Source: Cricetomys ansorgei
Lineage: Eukaryota; Chordata; Mammalia; Rodentia; Nesomyidae
Direction: 5' to 3'
Length of the DNA: 64,000 nt
NCBI GenBank assembly: GCA_026225945.1
Contig: JAMJFZ010000818.1
Span: 1,238,501 to 1,302,500 of the forward strand
Positions 12,015-23,649 of the stretch are shown in pieces. The position numbers and the translations under genes were made by a program. The notes under the pieces were generated by a model, which was given only the letters and a program-made list of their open reading frames with translations, had not been told where the DNA came from and ran no database searches. The number at the start of each line of letters is the position of its first letter. Position 1 is the stretch's first letter.

Positions 12015-12300
12015 GCTGCCTCAGTTACTCTTCTCATTGCCATGACAAAATGCCCGACAGAGAACAGAGAAGGTTTTGCTTTGGCTCGCAGTTTGAAGAT
12101 GCACACTCCTTGGTGGTGGAGAAGCGGTCGTGGCAGAAGCGTGAGGCAGCTGTCCCATCGTACCCACGGTCAGGAGGCAGAGAGGGATGAAGGCTGTTGC
12201 TCGTTCCACGTTCTTCTCTTCTACATCTGGGACCTCAGCCCATACCACGGAGCCGTGCACGTTTAGGGTGATAACTCTTCCTGCTTTAGTGTCCTCGGGC
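12015..12300 (+). repeat. Unnamed rodent interspersed repeat
   Basis: Matches a very common rodent family that I recognise but cannot name with certainty: a start like cattgccatgacaaaatgcc, then ttgctttggctcgcag, then ggaggcagagagggatgaag. At least nine copies or fragments lie in this window. Confidence 0.6.
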
Positions 12301-12889
12301 TAGGAACTGAACAGACATGACTAATGGCTTGCTCTCAGTTCTAAATCCCTCAAGCTACAGGCTATACGAACATCACAACTGCTGTGACCTCCAGGCTAGG
12401 ATAAGAAGGTAAAGAGGGGGCCAGAGATGGGAAGAGCCAGAAGCCTAGTGTCTGAAGAGAGACGGGAGGAGTGTGGAGGGACTCATGGCCCGGAAGAGCA
12501 CCCGTGTTTCAAGAAAGCGATCCTTTCTCTGGAGAGTGAATGGATTTGATGTGCCAGTGTCAGCGGGAGCTGTCCAGCCGGTCAATCCAGCGGTCAATCC
12601 AGCCGTGGTATCCTCAGATGATGTGGCAACTCTCGAAACAGCTGGGCTGGAGCTGTCCTACTGCTGAAGACAGAGGTTCTGTGACCTGCGTCTTACAGGA
12701 CTTAATACACATTCAAGACTACTGAAGAAGGGTCTTAACAGGCAGCTGGCCTCTCTCTAATTGGAGCCAAACATCAAAGGCCACCGGACAGCTAAAAATC
12801 AAGTTTTCTTAGTTCTGGTAGATGTCTGACCCTTACGTGACTCACTTTTCGGAAATAATTTCATACTGTACATGCCAGTGGGCCTTACA

Positions 12890-13460
12890 GTAACCATGAC
12901 AACAGACGGGAGAGGAGTCACTTAGGAGAGAAAAGGGTTATTTTGGCTCATGGTTTCAGAGGTTTTAGTTGGTGGCCAGCCCTCCCTGCTATTTCTGGGC
13001 TGTAGTGAGGCAAAGCATCATGGGAGGTGGGGGGCAGAGCAGAAAGCTCACTTCATGTGTGTGAGTTACTGTCTCATTGCTGTAAGGAAACATCTGACAG
13101 AAGCAACTTAAGGCAGAATGGGTTTATTTGGCTCATGGCTTGAGGGTGCAGTCGGTCATGGTGGAGGAGGGCATCATGGGAGCCTGAGCAGCTGATCACA
13201 TTGCACTCAGAGTCAGAAGTCGGAGAGGAGTGAATGGCCATGCTTAGCTCATTTCCCCTGGTTTTTTTTTTTTTTTTTTTCTTTTTTATTAATTCTGGGA
13301 CCCTCCTCGCCCATGGGATGGTGCCACCCATATTCAGGATACATCTTCCCTCCTCAGTTAAGCCTTTCTGCAGACAGCCTCCCAGACCTGCCCAGAGGGG
13401 TCTCCTAGGTGATGTCAAATCCAGTCAAGTTGACGGTGAAGATGAAGATCACACGGGAGC
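12890..13460 (+). repeat. Two adjacent copies of the unnamed rodent repeat
   Basis: The first copy starts about 12890 (aaaagggttattttggctca). The second starts about 13055 (actgtctcattgctgtaagg, aaggcagaatgggtttattt) and ends near 13445 with ccagtcaagttgac. The second contains a T tract at 13262-13287. Confidence 0.6.
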
Positions 13461-13639
13461 AGCCAGGAATCAGAGAGATCAGGTGTGCCTCTGGGTCGGT
13501 CGGCAATCTTCCTTCTTTTATTGTGTCTGGGGCCCCTAGATTGCCTGATGGTGCCCCGTGTCTTTCCCTTGAGCTAATCTTCTCTGGACATGTCCTCACA
13601 GACACCCCCAGAAACATATTATACTAATCTCCGGGATAC

Positions 13640-14200
13640 TTCTCAATGAAAGCAAGTTAATAGCAATGTTAAGCGACACACTGTATCCATCCACTGGGCT
13701 CTCGTCATGTACTTTCTAGTAGTTATTTACTGCATGCATACCCAGAAGCTGTTCATACTCCTCAAAGCAATGCTTTCATGGATTTTTCTACAGTAAACGA
13801 TAGTAACAGTTCAGATCTTGAATATTGCCTGTAGGTTAAAAGTGAGGGTTTTTTTTTTTTTTGCATAGTATCTCATTTGATAAACGATGATAATTGCCTC
13901 CATCCTGAAGAAAGCACCCCCCTGTTCTTGTGGACGGGCGCATGGCAGTCGCTGGGGCCTCACCCGGGTTCTGGTTGTTAATGAGCACTCAGCACGCTCG
14001 AGGAGGATCGGGCTGACGATTATCTCGACGTATTATCATAACGTTTAGCATATTGGAATAGAGATGAAGAGAAATAATTAAGCGTGGCCTATGTAGATGA
14101 GAGAGAAGTCCTTTGTTCCTGATGGAGAGAAGACTCAGATTAATAATCACCGCACAAACGAATCGTGAAGTTGATTTCTGGCCGTAACAGAAGAGTCTTC
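13640..14200. other. Candidate conserved noncoding segment
   Basis: Repeat-free stretch with AT-rich motifs (gataaacgatgataattgcc, tattatcataacgtttagca) and CpG sites kept inside AT-rich sequence, such as cgacgtatt. Candidate only; needs cross-species alignment. Confidence 0.3.
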
Positions 14201-14455
14201 AGCATTTTTGTCAAATATCGAGAGAGCAAACCGTCGTCGAGGCTGTATGGCGTTGGCTCTGGGGTCTCGGGCTGGAGAGAGGTCTCAGACAATAAATGCC
14301 CAGTTGCCCCAATGCTAGTATCTTATGCAACCACAGGAGATGACTCAAACCAGGAGAATGATCTCTGTACAGCACTATAAGCTGGACCAGAGAAGGTCTG
14401 TGTCCTCTGTGTGTCCAGATGTGTGGTTGCTCCGAACCAGCCTCTTCTCATGTTT

Positions 14456-14605
14456 TATCATTTACCTCCTTGTACGGCCTGTGTGGGAGCAGCTTTCCTT
14501 ATCCCCATTGTACAGATAAGGACACTGAGGCACAGAGAAGTCTAGTGCTCACCCTAAGAGCGAGCAGCTGGCGGAGTTCTGATATAAACCCAGGGTTGAC
14601 TCCAT
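14456..14605 (+). repeat. MIR SINE
   Basis: Contains ccccattgtacagataagga and cactgaggcacagagaag, the MIR core, over about 150 bp. Confidence 0.75.
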
Positions 14606-15149
14606 GCCCGAGGCTCTTAGATCCCTTTATACCTCCCAGAGTCTGACACAAGACCCCTTGGAAATAGAGGCTTAAACTTCCCACTGTACTTTGCTGCTGG
14701 TGGGGTGTCACAGCACAGTTGACATCTTGTCTGTGGGCTGAACATGGAAGGAGGGGAGGGGTGATAGGGGAGACTGGATTGGACTAGTCTGGCCTGGCCT
14801 GGTTTTTTTTTTGTCCCCCTTGTCCAGAACTTGCGCTGAAGCCCAAATCCTGAGACATGAGCCTACTCTTTCAGCCCTTGCTACTGATGGCAGAGCTGGG
14901 AAAACAGAACCCATCTTCCTCGGGAGCTCAGCAGAGTGTGAGCACCCACAGTGGCTGATCTACATACCCTTGTGTGAGAATAACTCTCTAAATTTCTTCA
15001 CTTTTCCTTTCTTTGGTCAGCTATAATCCGCAGGTGTAGCCCATGAGCAGATGTCAATTAGAGGTGGGGAGTAGGTTATCCTTAATGGTTCCTGTAGACG
15101 GGGAGCAACGTAGGATCAAAGAGTTCAGGATATACTCTTTGGGCCGAAG

Positions 15150-15348
15150 GGGGACAGGGTCTCATGTAGCCTGGGCTGGGCTTGAATTCCATGGCCAAGG
15201 CTAACCTTAAACTTTTGATCGTACTGCCTTTATGAGTGCTAGGATTATAGGTGTTCACCACCACACCTGGTTTATATGGTGCTGGGGATCAAACACAGGG
15301 ATTTGTACATGCTAGGCAAACACTCCACACCTGGATCCACATCCAGCC
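15150..15348 (-). repeat. B4-type SINE
   Basis: Reverse B1-like part (agtgctaggattataggtgt) followed by a reverse ID head (gctggggatcaaacacaggg, catgctaggcaaacactcca). Confidence 0.75.
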
Positions 15349-15554
15349 CTCAGAAAATAGTTTTGTGTACCTGTGATAGACCAGATCGTATACCAGCACC
15401 CAGGGTTTAGGGTTTTGCAGAACCAGGCTGGCTCTGGGAAAGCTCAGGAAGCATGGGGGTGGGGAGCGAGACTGTTCTGTAGAGAAGAAAAGCTGTTAGA
15501 CACGGGCTCAAAGCTTAGTGCCCTTTTTGCCAACCGTCTAATTCACATCAAGAG

Positions 15555-15625
15555 AGTCTCTTAACCTCTTCAGTCCTCCATTTCCTCATCTCTGGAGTTA
15601 GGATAATAATACCCACATCACAGAT
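15555..15625 (-). repeat. MIR SINE fragment
   Basis: Reverse MIR pattern: tcttaacctcttcagtcctc, catttcctcatctctggag. Confidence 0.5.
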
Positions 15626-15639
15626 CCGTTGTGATAAAT

Positions 15640-15908
15640 AAAAGAAGACAGACATGAAAGAGCAGGGACTGGATGATTTCACTTGCATGAGAAAGTGCTT
15701 GGGAAAGGCAAATGGGGAGAGACAGATAGAGAAGGGTTGCTCAGGGCTGACAACAGCGAGTGACTGCGTGGGGTGTCTTTCTGAGGTCATGGAACATTCT
15801 AATGTTGCCTTGGGCTGATGACCTCGGTTCTGTCCGTTTTCTTAAAGTCATGGAATTATACACTGGAAATGAGTAGATTTCAGGGTATGACAATTATACC
15901 TCAATAAA
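15640..15908 (+). mobile_element. Old L1 3' end
   Basis: Matches the 3' end of mammalian L1: ggatgatttcacttgcatga, gttgctcagggctga, tggaattatacactggaaat and caattatacctcaataaag. 5'-truncated and diverged; non-functional. Confidence 0.65.
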
Positions 15909-15910
15909 GC

Positions 15911-15941
<31 letters not shown>

Positions 15942-15948
15942 CCTATAT
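15911..15948 (+). repeat. (CTGT)n tetranucleotide array
   Basis: CTGT units directly after the L1 3' end, with late CTAT variants. Probably grew from the L1 tail. Confidence 0.9.
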
Positions 15949-16055
15949 ACAATGAAGTGGTCCACTCTATGGCTCAGGTGAAATGATGAATGGTTGCCAG
16001 TTAAGACAGGCTTGCTTGCCAGAAGTACACACCTTGTCAGGATTTTCAAAAATGG

Positions 16056-16228
16056 AAGTTAGGCCAGTGAGATGACTTAGTGTGTGCGAGCGCTCGTTGC
16101 ACAGGCCTGATGACCTGAGTTTAATACCCGTATCCCAAGATGGAAGGAGAGAACCAGCTCCCCAAGGGTAATATACATGCCATGGCATGCACACCTACCC
16201 CACAAAAATAATCAATAATTTTAATGAT
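16056..16228 (+). repeat. B3 SINE
   Basis: ccagtgagatgacttagtgt, gcctgatgacctgagtttaa, tggaaggagagaaccagctc, ending with aaaataatcaataatttta. Confidence 0.8.
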
Positions 16229-16504
16229 GGCAGTTTGCCAAGAGCCCAGGGAACATCGAGTAAGAGGGGGATGGAAAGATTTTAAGAGCCAGAGCTGAAC
16301 AGAATGGCTTTCAAACAGTATCTTCTAGAGCAGACAGGGCCATGGCATCCATGAACTCACAGCAGCTGTCCGCTGCCTGTACAAGATCTGTGTAAGAGCA
16401 AGCCGGTCAATACTCCAGTGCAGATGGGAAGGGGCTCGCAAGGTCTCACCCCTACCTGAGAGCTGTTGGAAGTTGATGGCTATCAGAGGAAGGAGAGACA
16501 GTTT

Positions 16505-16785
16505 TCATCTGGGATGTGGCCCATGGTAGTTACCCGTGCTCCAGTGGGTGGGATCCTACACCCATGCACATACAGACAGCACTAATTGGACTCAGAAAGC
16601 TATGGAAAAGGAGGAGGAGAAGGAAGAGTAGGAAGTGGGAAGGAAGGGGAAGAGGAAGGAGATGAGCATGATGGTGTTGGGAAGAGGTGTGATGGTGAGG
16701 TTCAGGGGGAATTAGGGGGGACGGTATGATCTTACCTTGTATTCATATATGGCATTACCAAATCATATCTGCTGCCGGGAAGAAC
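16505..16785 (+). mobile_element. Rodent L1 3'UTR fragment, sense
   Basis: Contains ctccagtgggtgggatccta, the cagcactaattggactcaga block and then the polypurine tract typical of rodent L1 3'UTRs. It is the opposite strand of the L1 pieces at 21.6 and 36.3 kb. Confidence 0.7.
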
Positions 16786-16907
16786 ATAGCCTGTGGTGGC
16801 GTCATGGCAGCCCAGCACACAGGACTATAGTCTTTCTCAAACACTCATCAGAAGTTTCTTAAAAGGAGGCCTTGGTCTTGGGTCTGAGTCTCCCTAGCGT
16901 CCCACAG

Positions 16908-17602
16908 AAATGTATGCTTCTAGCCATGGTGAGTTGCATTGCTGCCGAGGAGAACTCGGGAATTGTGCCAGAACGTTAGCAAACTACCAAGGCAGAACTT
17001 GAATAGCAATGGTCCAAGAAAGGACGGAAGTGCGAAGGTGAGCTCAGAGGGCAATGTTGCTTTCCTCCTAAGGCCATTACTAATTCCAAAATGGCCCCTG
17101 AAGTCTTTGCTCATTCCAAAATGGCCCCCAGAAATCCAGAAGCCTATGCTAATTACAAAATGGCCCCCCGAGGTTTTTGCTCATTCCAAAATGGCCCCCA
17201 GAAATCCACACTCATTCCAAAATGGCAGCCAAGAGTCTAAGAAGCTGAACAGAACGTCTCCTGCTATCCCTTGTATTGGAGGAATAACAGATCTCGAGAC
17301 CTACAAGGCCGAAGGAGGCCCTTGTAAATATTGACACGCTGATGTGTGCAGGAGGGACCAGAGGGGTTACACTCTGCACATAAGGCTGATCTGGAAATAA
17401 ACCATTGCTTACAAAAATAGGCCTAGCATCAGATCTGCCCCATGCCTGACTGGATTAGTGTGACCTACCTCTCTCCCATAAGCCTGTCAAAAGTGAAAGT
17501 TAAGTTCTCTCCCCAGGGAGATGTGACATCACCCAGCAACTCTGATGATCTCATCCGAGTTTAGGAATTCAATAAAAATTTACCAGATGTATTAGGAGAC
17601 AA
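16908..17602 (+). mobile_element. Possible old LTR with tandem array
   Basis: The segment has LTR-like order: a tandem ~30 bp array in the first half, then an aaataaacc signal near 17395, then ctctccccagggagatgtga and aattcaataaaaat. I could not find matching target duplications, so its limits and identity are uncertain. Confidence 0.3.
17082..17229 (+). repeat. Tandem ~30 bp array, CATTCCAAAATGGCCCC
   Basis: Five copies of tcattccaaaatggcccc, starting near 17082, 17112, 17152, 17182 and 17212. Spacings of 30, 40, 30 and 30 bp form a 70 bp two-unit pattern repeated twice. Confidence 0.85.
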
Positions 17603-18367
17603 AATTATATGACTGAAAACCAGAAAAGGAAAAATAAAAACCAGACCCCAAGGACAGTCAGTTATTTAATTTATCAAATACAGACTTTATCCTTTGACTT
17701 TACAATGATTTAATCCATTCTGAATTCTTGTGTTCTGGGATTTGCCAGAATTTAGGAGCTGTCTCCTAATGGGATCAATTTAGTTTTTTTTTTTTTAAAT
17801 AATGTTTTGAGATACAATAGATGGTACCTATTAAAACTATACAGTTGGGCGGATGGGTCTGAGTGGCTGGTAACCTGTGTAAATGCCACAGCAGTGGTCA
17901 TCCAGTACAGTCTCAGTCCCTACGCCCCAGTCTCTTTACCCTACTGAAACATGAGCCATCTGTCTTCCTTCTAGAACCTTGCAGAAGCAGATGAAGTCAT
18001 GCTTTCTCTGGCATCTGGCTTCTGTCACTTGGTAATGTTGAAATGCACGCTGTGGCACTGATTGGCGGGCTCTCGTTTCAGTTGCTTATATTGTGAGACA
18101 GATGTTAAATGGCCACGAGCATGCAGGGAATTTCACAAGAAGATGGAGACTGTCCGCAGAGATCAGGGGCCCGTGCAAAATGTGAATGGACTTTCTAGAA
18201 ATCACAACTGCGATCACGGAAGCTGGTGATAACTCACGGGTTTAATGACAGACTAGATACAGATTAAATGGTCGGTAAACTGGAAGAGAGGTCAGGGGAA
18301 AAACAAAACAAACACTCCCCAGCAGGTTGAAGCAGAGAGTGGAAATCTTTGGAGAATGCTTCTACCC

Positions 18368-18432
18368 TGCCCCCTGAACTGAGGACTGAACCCAGGTTTT
18401 GTGCTTGCTGGGCTAAATCCCCAACCCCACCC
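18368..18432 (-). repeat. ID SINE fragment
   Basis: Reverse ID: ggactgaacccaggttttgt, gcttgctgggctaaatcccc. Confidence 0.65.
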
Positions 18433-18872
18433 TCAAATCTGTCCACAGGAGTGCTGGAGTTACAGATGTGTGGGCTCCTGTTTCTGGCTTTACCTGGGTG
18501 CCGGGCAAACCATCTCCCCCATTCCCGTTTTCATTTTAGCTGACTTTTTTTTTCCTCTTAATTCATCCATTTATCGAGTCACCATTAAAAAACACTTAGA
18601 AGATACTTTAATTAACTGTACTGGGTACCGCAAGTTACTTCTCTTTAAATCCTGCCGGTGTTTGGTGGCAAGGACGTGTTCTGAGAGATGTGTCACTAAG
18701 CAGTTGTGTTGTTGCTGGGACGCCGTAGAGTGTATGTGCCCAAACTGAGGTGCCACAATGTCAGCAAGTGATGTCATCTTATGACACTATTGTCAGAGCT
18801 CCATTGTTGACCCAAGTGTCATTAGCAACACACGGTTGTACCTCAAAATTTAGTGGCTTCAAATAGCAAGAA

Positions 18873-18961
18873 TGGACTAGGGGTATAGCTTCAGGTAGAA
18901 GGCTTATCTGGCATGGATGAAGCCCAAGATTCAGTCCGAAGCACTGACAGAAAAAAAAAAA
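18873..18961 (+). repeat. ID SINE
   Basis: aggggtatagcttcaggtag, catggatgaagcccaagatt and an A11 tail. Confidence 0.65.
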
Positions 18962-19490
18962 TGTGTGCACATCTGTCACCCCACAATGCATCATAAATTA
19001 GCAGAGTAGCTGGGGAGGCTCGGGTACGGGTCTCTCATGGACGTGTCATCTGGATGTGAGCTAGAGCTGTGTTCTTTCCTGGAAGCTTCACCAACACGGA
19101 GGGATGGCCTTCCAAGATGGTGCCCTCCGGTGGCTGGCAACCAGTGTTAGCGTTCCACCTCGGTCCCTCTGCTCATGAGTCTTTCTGAGGGGCCACTTGT
19201 GTCTCCTTGTGACACAAAAGCCCTAAGGGCAGAGGAACAAGTCTGTGCCTCTCCTCATTACCTTAGCTTTCCCCAGTCTGTTTTGTCCCAAGATGGACAG
19301 AATCCAGAGCCTCGTTAGCTGACTGGAGACAGGTCTTGGGAGGTGTGGGCATTGGGTGCCAGAGGGAAAGAACAGGGAGGCACGTGACACCGGACCAGGT
19401 ACTGTTCCTTCTCAGGCCCCTGGGTCCTCAGCAGGATTGAACCCCTGGATCCAAACTGCCTTATATCAAAGCAAACAAATCCTTCTAGCT

Positions 19491-19718
19491 CAGTGGTTCT
19501 CAACCTTCCTAACGCTGCGACCCTTTAATACAGTTCCTCATGTTACGGTGACCGCCACAACATGACTATTTTTATTGCTACGTTATAACAGTAATTTTGC
19601 TACTGTTATGAATTGTAATGTAAGTACCTGACATGCAGCTAAATGCTCTTAGGCGACCCCTGTGAAAAGGTCATTCGACTCCCCAAAGGGGTCGTGACTC
19701 ACAGGTTGAGGATCACTG
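19491..19718 (+). mobile_element. URR1-type hAT (Charlie) DNA transposon
   Basis: Starts with cagtggttctcaaccttcct and ends with the inverted copy caggttgaggatcactg. Flanks ttctagct and ttctaaat form an 8 bp duplication with two mismatches, as expected for hAT. Non-autonomous, no coding region. Confidence 0.88.
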
Positions 19719-20059
19719 TTCTAAATGCAGGGACAAAGCCTGACTATGTAAGTGGAAAGGGGGACACACCTCAGCTCTGCTGCTCACTAGAGAAGAGTGG
19801 GGGTGATTGCCCCCGTGTTACCCACAGATCCTTGCTCTTGTAGCCATAGCGGGTGAGCATGTCCCGGGGCTGAGGGGACTGAGCACCCCATCCCTGAGCA
19901 CAAAGGATGGAAGTCGCATCTCCGGAAGGTAGAGAGACTGCCATAGGTTTTTCTTAAGCGAAATGCTGCCTTAAATGTGTGTGCATTTTGCAATCAGAGT
20001 ATCAAATTCAAGCCAGGTCTCAGCTCATCAAAAAAGACATCAGGACAGCAGATGGGGGG

Positions 20060-20440
20060 AGGGGGGAGGGGAGGGAGACTCTCTCCTCACTCACATATTA
20101 ATGGAGAGATAATGCTTCGAGAATATGGAAGTAAATTTCAGGGCACCGCTGACATTTCCAGAATAAACATTAGTTAAACACTTAGGAAGGAGCGTCAAAA
20201 TTATTTCCCGGGTGTAAATTAAAAAGCGGTCCTGTGATGTTGATTCTGTTTGCTCTCTCCGAGTTTCTACAGTTGAATGCACCAAAGCACGACGGGAAAA
20301 TATTAAGAGACCTTTCTCCACATGGAGATGTCAACAGCCCGGCCTTTTATCTTCTGGTAGGATGCTTTTCCAACCAGATCAATCACTTACTCCTAATGGC
20401 GATATTAAATTCACATTTTATTAGGTAATGAGCTAGAATT
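20060..20440. other. Candidate conserved noncoding segment
   Basis: Repeat-free and AT-rich with many homeodomain-like cores (acatattaatggag, aaattatttcccgggtgtaa, ggcgatattaaattcac). Candidate only. Confidence 0.3.
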
Positions 20441-20602
20441 CTGTACAGCCCACCCAGGGAGATGGCACAGAGGTCCGAGCATCTTCCAATGAACCCAAAC
20501 CAACACAGTCGGTTCTTAATCGCTCGCTGCTGTGCTTCTCGGCTCTTGTCCTTGCAACATGTTTTCAGAATTACCTCTGAAAATTACAAAATGTCTCGTG
20601 TG

Positions 20603-20735
20603 ACCAGGCCTGGTGGCTTGGGTCCCACCTTCTGGGCTCCTCGGGACGGTCACGGTGATCAGGCTCTTCTGGGATTTGTAGCAAGGGTTCAAGGCCAGGC
20701 TGGGCAGTCTGGTCAGACCCTGTTGACAAATTAAA
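20603..20735 (+). repeat. Diverged B1-like SINE
   Basis: ccaggcctggtggcttgggt, a diverged middle, then ggttcaaggccaggctgggc and cagaccctgtt. Confidence 0.55.
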
Positions 20736-20751
20736 AGTGAAAAGGGAGTTG

Positions 20752-20892
20752 TCAAGGGCTCAGGATTAAGACTTTACTGGTTTAGCAGGAACCCAAGTTT
20801 GGTTCCTGGCACCCACAGTTAATGGCTCTCAACTGCCTGGAGATCCAACGTCAGGGATCACACAGCCTCTGTCTTCCACACTCACATCTATG
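20752..20892 (+). repeat. B2/B4-like SINE
   Basis: cagggctcaggattaagact (expected to resemble tggctcagtggttaag), ttggttcctggcacccacag, ctctgtcttccacactcaca, running directly into the CA array. Confidence 0.55.
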
Positions 20893-21390
20893 ACACACAC
20901 ACACACAAACATACACACACGCACACACGCACACATACACACACACATACACACACACACATACACACACATATACACACATACATACACACACATACAC
21001 ACACACATACACACACATACACACACACAGACACACACACACAGACACACACACACACATACACACATACACACACATACATACACACACACATACACAC
21101 ACACATACACACACACATACACACACACATACACACAGACACATACACACACACAGACACACATACACACACAGACACACATACACACACATACACACAC
21201 ACAGATGCACACACACATACACACATACACATACACACAGACATACACACACAGACACACATACACACACACACACACACATACACACATACACACACGC
21301 ACACATACATACACACACAGACACACATACACACACACATACACACACACACACATACACACACACATACAAACACACACACATACATAC

Positions 21391-21425
<35 letters not shown>
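20893..21425 (+). repeat. 530 bp (CA)n-rich array
   Basis: CA dinucleotides broken by regular ATAC, CAGA and CATA variants. Long open frames through it read only Thr-His or Cys-Val repeats and are not genes. Confidence 0.97.
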
Positions 21426-21429
<4 letters not shown>

Positions 21430-21445
21430 CTTTTTTAAAAAAATA

Positions 21446-21520
21446 GGGTTGGGCCGTAGCCTGTTCATAGAGCTCTTGCTTGGTATGTGTAGGGTCCTGA
21501 GATCTGTACCCAGCATTTCA
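21446..21520 (+). repeat. ID SINE
   Basis: agggttgggccgtagcctgt, agagctcttgcttggtatgt, ctgtacccagca; weakened ID element. Confidence 0.6.
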
Positions 21521-21536
21521 GTTTTTTCTCTTTTGG

Positions 21537-21640
21537 ATTCTTGGGTACCAGGCTGGCCTTGAACTTATAGAGATCCACCTGCCTCTCCCTCCTGAGTCCT
21601 AGGATTAAAGATGTGTTGTCCACCATTCTCGGCTCAGTTT
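21537..21640 (-). repeat. B1 SINE, truncated
   Basis: Reverse B1: accaggctggccttgaactt, atagagatccacctgcctct, gtcctaggattaaagatgt. Confidence 0.75.
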
Positions 21641-21644
21641 TGTT

Positions 21645-21739
21645 TTGTTTTTTTAGTTGAAATACAATTACATCATTTCTCATGTCATCCCCCACCCTGC
21701 TCTCTCTCGTTTAAAACCCCCCTTTTCTTTAGTTATTAC

Positions 21740-21776
<37 letters not shown>

Positions 21777-22400
21777 CATAAATACATAAATACAACCTGC
21801 TGAGTCCGTTTAGTATTGCTTATGTGCCTGAGCTCTTGGTATGGGATAACCAAGGAAGGGGCTCATCCCTGGGGAAGACTGGTTGCCCTGTTCTCAGCTT
21901 TCCTCAGTCTCCTGCAGTTCTTCGTCTGGGGGTGGGGCCCATGAGACTCCCCCTCCACAGTAGCATGTCTGCTGGTGTCCCCGTTAGGTCTCCTCTAGGT
22001 GACCGTATTGTTGCGGCATCCTGGGTGAAGCCCCCCGGTCACTTCTCGAAGACACGGTCTCAGTGGATGTGATGCTGCTGATCTGCCCCTGGCACCAGAG
22101 CCCTGAGGACCAGGTGGAGTTGTGTGGCAGCTGAGGGGTAGCGTGCGGCTGGCACAGTGATACTCAGAGAGATCGGAGGCCGGTGAGCGTGTCTGGGGGC
22201 AGCAGCATGTCTCTATGATGCCTTGTAGATGCGGGCTTGGGTCTGAGGGCATGTGCAGACACAGCTGCGGTAGGTTCCTGTGAACCGCTCTCCAGAGGGC
22301 ATGCGCAGACCCAGATGCTGTCGGTTCCCACGAACCGGCTCTTATTTTGATGTTATTCTGATCTGAAGCCCCAGGCACAGAGCCTGGATCATTTCTACAT
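21645..22400 (-). mobile_element. Rodent L1 3'UTR fragment, antisense
   Basis: The + strand shows the reverse of the L1 3'UTR: acaacctgctgagtccgttt agtattgct, gggctcatccctgggg, cttcgtctgggggtggggcc, aggtgaccgtattgttg. Homologous to the piece at 36.3-37.7 kb. The right limit is approximate. Confidence 0.7.
21744..21774 (+). repeat. (CA)15 microsatellite inside the L1
   Basis: Pure CA run just before the acaacctgctgagtcc block of the antisense L1. Confidence 0.95.
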
Positions 22401-22701
22401 TTTCCCTGACTACACACCCTCAATCTTGCCTGAGCTTTGCCAGCTCAGTGGGTGAAACTGGCTTGTGCTAATCTGCCGTAGTGTTTTAGCGAGGGGCTGT
22501 ATTGTAGCACACGTGTACTGGTTGCTGGTTATTTTCACTGAGTTTTCCACTTACATGTGTAAGCGTTGACCACAGTTTCTGCTCCATAGTAAGCCTCTGG
22601 CCTGCTCCTTCAGTCTGGCCAGAGTATTTTTAAGCATCATCCTGAAAAAAAAGACAACTCTTGCCAAAAAATTGCAATGTTCCTTCCATACCCAAACCTG
22701 T

Positions 22702-22703
<2 letters not shown>

Positions 22704-22756
<53 letters not shown>

Positions 22757-22761
22757 TGTGT
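22704..22761 (+). repeat. (TG)n microsatellite
   Basis: About 27 TG units with one GA interruption near the end. Confidence 0.97.
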
Positions 22762-22847
22762 TTGATCACCTCTCTTAGATGTGTGAGGGGAGAGAGACTG
22801 AATGCGGGATGCTGTCTGTGTGTGTCTTCCCGATGGAGTCATTTTTA

Positions 22848-23100
22848 AGGGCTGCATAGTATCTCATCGTAATACATCCTGCGCGTGAGTCACCCACCTG
22901 CCCCATCATTGCCGTTCTGGCTACTTCCTAATCTGGGGACATTCTAAACAGCTCTGCGATCGTGAGAGCGATCAGCGGCCACTCTCCGCCTTTGCGAGCA
23001 TCTGGGCCTGTTTCCTTAGGTGGTGCATTTTAGAAGAATCATTTCTGTGTCACAGAGTGTGCATATTTAGAAGGAGATTGAATTATTTTGCCAAATTATC
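22848..23100 (+). mobile_element. Old L1 fragment
   Basis: Begins gggctgcatagtatctcatc, a block conserved in many mammalian L1 ORF2/3' regions, followed by weakly matching sequence. Strongly diverged. Confidence 0.45.
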
Positions 23101-23649
23101 CTGTGAAAATAGTACTGATTTATTCTCCCTGGAAGCTAAAAGTCTTCTTTCCCGGGAGGCTGAGTAATGTCGTAGCAAGAACACTCAGGGAGAAAATAAA
23201 GTCTAAGCCAACAACGGAAGTAACTCTCTGGCTGCCAGAACCCTGCTTTGGGGATCTGGGCGAGTCATGCACCACAGGGCCTTGAATTTCCCGTTTGCAC
23301 AAAAGGCACATCGGATTAGCTCAGAATTTGGCAAGTTTTGTCCATAATGGGGTATGTAACAAATATTTTTGGGTTTTGTTTTGTCCACAGTGGGCTATCT
23401 AACAGCTATTTTGGCTTAGCGGGCCCCTTGGCGGTAGTTTTCAACCGGGAACAAGTCTCTGATCCCAGCAGCTAGCAGCTTTTGAGGTCGTCACTGTTCA
23501 GGACAATGGAATGCTGTAGCAAAATGGTGGCAGGAGCCTGGGGTGCCGTCCGTGCGACAATGACGAGCACGGTCCTGCCACACAGACGTCCCCCGCCCCC
23601 AGCATCAGCCGTGGTTCGGCAGAGAAACCTGGCGACCAGATCCGACTTG

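Noticed and set aside
17082..17229. Regularly spaced repeats considered as a CRISPR array
   Set aside because: The spacers are themselves repeated, the spacing alternates, and the context is a mammalian intron.
16939..17334. 131-codon frame with repeating IPKWPPE-like segments
   Set aside because: The repetition in the protein is simply the 30 bp DNA array read in one frame; nothing suggests translation.
20829..21516. Open frames of up to 221 codons reading Cys-Val or Thr-His repeats
   Set aside because: Produced by the CA/TG array in several frames at once; no flanking coding sequence or splice context.
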